This document shows positions 7,357 to 9,905 of a DNA stretch of 9,905 bases, piece by piece; position 1 is the first letter of the stretch, and each line of letters begins with the position of its first letter. Below the pieces are notes generated by a model that saw nothing but the letters and a program-made list of their open reading frames with translations, searched no databases and was not told the origin of the DNA. The stretch comes from Paracoccaceae bacterium. GTDB taxonomy: Bacteria; Pseudomonadota; Alphaproteobacteria; Rhodobacterales; Rhodobacteraceae. The translations under genes and the position numbers were made by a program. The stretch spans positions 1-9,905 of the forward strand of contig JAFIEC010000141.1 of NCBI GenBank assembly GCA_020832725.1, in the 5' to 3' direction.

Positions 7357-8757
7357 ATGATGGGGCGCATGGCGGCGATCGCAGGCAGGACCGAAACGCG
7401 CGGGGCAGCACCGGGGCTGGGGCGCCCGGCTCTTGCGGTGATTGCGCTGGCGCTGGTGTCGGGGCTGGCGGCCTGCGAGCGGCAGGTGTTCCTTCCCGGA
7501 GAGCGGTTCGACGTGCGCACGCCTCTGGTCCAGACGATCACCGATGCTGATGGCACCTCTCCGGCGGCGCGCGCGGCACAGGCCGACCGGGAGCTGCCCG
7601 TCAGCCTTGGCGCGGCGCGCAACCTGTCGGACTGGGCACAGCCCCACGCCAACACCGCGAATAATCCGGGCCATCTGGCGCTGTCCTCTGCACCGTCACT
7701 GCTGTGGTCGGTGGACATCGGCGCGGGGAATTCCCGCCGCGCCCGCATCAGCGCCGATCCGGTCGTGGCCAGCGGGCGCATCTTCACACTCGATTCCCAG
7801 GGTCAGGTCAGCGCGGTCTCTCCGGGCGGCGAGGTTCTCTGGTCGCGCAGCCTCGTGCCCGCAGGCACGACACCCGAGGCCGCGTCGGGCGGCGGTCTGT
7901 CCTTCGGGGCGGGGCGTCTGTTCGTGGTCACGAGTCTGGGCCGGCTGCACGCCCTCGACCCGGAGACGGGCAATGAGGCATGGGCGCAGCGACTGGACGC
8001 CCCCGCCGCAGGCGCGCCCACGGTCTCGGGCAATACCGTCTATGTCGTCAACCGCCGGAACGAGGCCTTTGCCATCGACGCGGGCAACGGCCGTATCCGC
8101 TGGCAGGTGTCCAGCGCGCCGGTGGCGGGCTTTTTCCAGGGCGGTGCCAGCCCCGCCTTTGCGGGGGGCAGCGTGATCTTCCCCTTCGGATCGGGTGAGC
8201 TGGTCGCCTACAGCTCGGGCGGCGCGTTGCTCTGGTCGGCGGGCCTTGCCGACGGGCGGGACGGCGCGGCGCGGGCCAGCATCACCGATGTCAGCTCCGA
8301 CCCGGTGGTCGCGGGCGGCACCGTCTACGCGGCCAATCAGGCGGGCCAGATCGTCGCGCTGGAGCGTGGCTCGGGTCAGGTTCGCTGGGCCGCGCGGGAA
8401 GGGGCCTACAGCCCCGCCGTCCCCGTAGGCAACGCGGTCTTCGCGGTAACCGACCGGGCGGAACTGGTGCGCCTCGATGCGCGCACCGGCCAGCGCGTCT
8501 GGCTGGCAGAACTGCCGGGCTACACCACCGACAGGCCCCGGCGGATTCGCGACATCACGCCCCATTACGGACCGCTTCTGGCCGGGGGTCGGCTGCTGAT
8601 CGCCTCGGGCGATGGGGTCATGCGCTTTTTCGATCCGGTCTCGGGTGCCGCGGCGGGGCAGGTCGCGCTTCCGGGCGGGGCCGCGTCGCACCCGGTGATC
8701 GTGGGCGGCACGCTTTACATTGTCACCGGCGACGGGCGGTTGTCCGCCTTTCGCTGA
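7357..8757 (+). CDS. bamB: Outer-membrane assembly lipoprotein BamB (PQQ-type beta-propeller)
   Basis: BamB is a lipoprotein of the BAM complex that helps BamA fold outer-membrane beta-barrel proteins. From ATG 7357 the protein has 466 residues: a basic n-region, a hydrophobic core (ALAVIALALVSG) and a lipobox LAAC with the lipidated Cys at residue 40, followed by ERQVFLPGERFDVR. The rest is a beta-propeller built from repeated blades in which an aliphatic strand leads to a DxxTGxxxW-type turn (LDPETGNEAWAQ, IDAGNGRIRWQV, LERGSGQVRWAA, LDARTGQRVWLA). The start is uncertain. ATG 7261 overlaps the upstream stop (ATGA) and would add 32 residues rich in G, R and P, an unusually long leader; ATG 7360 and 7369 also fit. 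I prefer 7357 because AGGAG at 7341-7345 lies 11 bases upstream. The gene sits between the YfgM-like gene and der, as in enterobacteria. Confidence 0.92.
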   Translation: MMGRMAAIAGRTETRGAAPGLGRPALAVIALALVSGLAACERQVFLPGERFDVRTPLVQTITDADGTSPAARAAQADRELPVSLGAARNLSDWAQPHANTANNPGHLALSSAPSLLWSVDIGAGNSRRARISADPVVASGRIFTLDSQGQVSAVSPGGEVLWSRSLVPAGTTPEAASGGGLSFGAGRLFVVTSLGRLHALDPETGNEAWAQRLDAPAAGAPTVSGNTVYVVNRRNEAFAIDAGNGRIRWQVSSAPVAGFFQGGASPAFAGGSVIFPFGSGELVAYSSGGALLWSAGLADGRDGAARASITDVSSDPVVAGGTVYAANQAGQIVALERGSGQVRWAAREGAYSPAVPVGNAVFAVTDRAELVRLDARTGQRVWLAELPGYTTDRPRRIRDITPHYGPLLAGGRLLIASGDGVMRFFDPVSGAAAGQVALPGGAASHPVIVGGTLYIVTGDGRLSAFR

Positions 8758-8762
8758 CGCCG

Positions 8763-8790
8763 CGCCCCCGGGGGGGCGGGCGTATCGCCC
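8763..8790 (+). other. GC-rich hairpins between bamB and der
   Basis: Two adjacent stems fill the bamB-der gap. The first pairs CGCCCCC (8763-8769) with GGGGGCG (8772-8778) around GG, a loop too tight unless the inner pairs open. The second pairs GGGCG (8778-8782) with CGCCC (8786-8790) around TAT. There is no T-run, so this is not a standard intrinsic terminator. It ends just before the GGAGGG ribosome-binding site of der (8792-8797), so it could affect RNA stability or der translation. That is inference; in such GC-rich DNA small stems are common. Confidence 0.35.
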
Positions 8791-8804
8791 CGGAGGGCAA
8801 GCCC

Positions 8805-9905
8805 ATGACTGCCAGCGTCGCCATTGTCGGGCGGCCCAATGTGGGCAAATCGACCCTGTTCAACCGCCTTGTCGGCCGCAGGCTGGCACTGGTCGATGAC
8901 CAGCCCGGTGTCACACGCGACCTGCGCGAGGGGCCGGCGCGTTTGGGCGATCTGCGCTTTACCGCCATCGACACGGCAGGCCTCGAAGAGGCGGTGGGCG
9001 ACGGCCTGCCCGCCCGCATGCGCCGCCTGACCGAACGTGCGGTCGCCGAGGCGGATGTCGCGTTGTTCGTGATCGATGCGCGCACGGGCCTGCTGGCCGC
9101 CGATCGCGTCTTTGCCGAGATCCTGCGCCGGGGCGGGCGGCCCGTCGTGGTGGTGGCCAACAAGTCCGAGGGGCGTGCGGGCGAGGCCGGCGCGCTGGAG
9201 GCATGGGAGCTGGGATTGGGCGAGCCCGTGCGCGTCTCGGCCGAGCATGGCGAGGGGATGGATGATCTCTACCGCACCCTCCTGCCCCTGATCGAGGCCG
9301 CCGAGGAAGCGGTTGCCGCCGATGACGCCCCCGAGATCGACGTTGATCTGCCGCCCGATGATACGGATGACGATGCGCAGGCAGATGGTGATGACGAGAC
9401 GCCCCGGGGGCCGCTTCCACCCACCGTCGCCCGCCCGATGCAGATCGCGGTCAGCGGGCGGCCCAATGCGGGCAAATCCACGCTGGTGAACCGCATCCTC
9501 GGAGAGGATCGCCTGCTGACCGGCCCCGAGGCCGGCATCACGCGCGATTCCATTTCTCTGTCGCTGGAATGGCAGGGCGTGCCGGTGCGGGTCTTCGACA
9601 CCGCCGGGATGCGCAAGAAGGCCCGCGTTATCGACAAGCTTGAAAAGCTGTCTGTCGCGGATGGCCTGCGCGCGGTGCGCTTTGCCGAGGTGGTGGTGCT
9701 CCTGCTGGATGCCGACCAGCCCTTCGAGACGCAGGATCTGCGTATCGCCGATCTTGTCGCGCGGGAGGGCCGGGCCCTGGTGATCGCGGTTAACAAGTTG
9801 GACCGGGTGGAGGATCGCCAGGCGCGTCTTGCAGCGTTGCGCATCGCCTGTGACAAGTTGCTGCCCCAGGTACGCGGCGTGCCGCTGGTCACCGTGTCGG
9901 CCCTG
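8805..9905 (+). CDS. der: Ribosome-assembly GTPase Der (EngA), 3' end beyond the window
   Basis: Der is an essential GTPase with two tandem G domains and a C-terminal KH-like domain that acts in 50S subunit maturation. ATG 8805 follows GGAGGG at 8792-8797. The 367 codons visible show G domain 1 with GRPNVGKS (9-16), GVTRD (35-39), DTAG (56-59), NKSE (119-122) and SAEHG (145-149); an acidic Asp/Glu-rich linker (about 166-200); and G domain 2 with GRPNAGKS (218-225), GITRD (244-248), DTAG (265-268), NKLD (330-333) and the start of G5 (SAL, 365-367). The KH-like domain, roughly 110-120 residues, is cut off by the window edge. The first G4 motif has E instead of the usual D (NKSE versus NKxD). 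The gene is third in the YfgM-like/bamB/der cluster, 47 bases after bamB. Confidence 0.97.
   Translation, partial: MTASVAIVGRPNVGKSTLFNRLVGRRLALVDDQPGVTRDLREGPARLGDLRFTAIDTAGLEEAVGDGLPARMRRLTERAVAEADVALFVIDARTGLLAADRVFAEILRRGGRPVVVVANKSEGRAGEAGALEAWELGLGEPVRVSAEHGEGMDDLYRTLLPLIEAAEEAVAADDAPEIDVDLPPDDTDDDAQADGDDETPRGPLPPTVARPMQIAVSGRPNAGKSTLVNRILGEDRLLTGPEAGITRDSISLSLEWQGVPVRVFDTAGMRKKARVIDKLEKLSVADGLRAVRFAEVVVLLLDADQPFETQDLRIADLVAREGRALVIAVNKLDRVEDRQARLAALRIACDKLLPQVRGVPLVTVSAL

Noticed and set aside
7696..8691. 331-residue minus-strand ORF antisense to bamB
   Set aside because: It lies wholly over the beta-propeller coding sequence and shows only the composition expected of an antisense frame.

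Overview
The window reads as chromosomal DNA from a GC-rich alphaproteobacterium, most likely of the Rhodobacteraceae/Roseobacter type. The basis is the strong G/C third-position bias, the order YfgM-like / bamB / der, and the style of the proteins (a BamB starting CERQVFLPGERF after its lipobox, and a Der with a long acidic linker). No species can be named from the sequence alone.

Layout. (1) Positions 1-1580 are an accessory patch, clearly AT-richer than the rest. It opens with the 3' end of an unidentified reading frame (to 118), possibly a transposase tail. This is joined to a decapitated ATPase-TOPRIM gene (137-1450) of the OLD / AAA-plus-DUF4435 type, the kind often found in phage-defence loci. 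The reading frame and conserved-looking protein continue upstream of the first ATG to about 137, then hit a stop, and the Walker A region is missing, so this is a broken gene. (2) Positions 1629-6321, minus strand, are a two-gene RND efflux operon: a periplasmic adaptor (360 aa), then a 37-base gap, then an inner-membrane pump (1190 aa). No outer-membrane channel is encoded in the window. (3) Positions 6322-6592 are a divergent intergenic region. (4) Positions 6593-9905, plus strand, hold a conserved housekeeping cluster: a YfgM-like TPR membrane protein, the BAM-complex lipoprotein BamB, and the ribosome-assembly GTPase Der, which runs off the right edge.

How the genes work together. The RND pair should form an envelope efflux pump that depends on an outer-membrane channel encoded elsewhere. 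The YfgM-BamB-Der cluster joins secretion and periplasmic chaperoning, outer-membrane protein assembly and 50S maturation, in the same order as in enterobacteria. The ATPase-TOPRIM remnant is unrelated to either block and looks like a transferred gene later damaged by an insertion or deletion. I found no intact new system. The points most worth checking are the truncated defence-like gene with its junction, and the extra hydrophobic pair in the middle of the RND pump.
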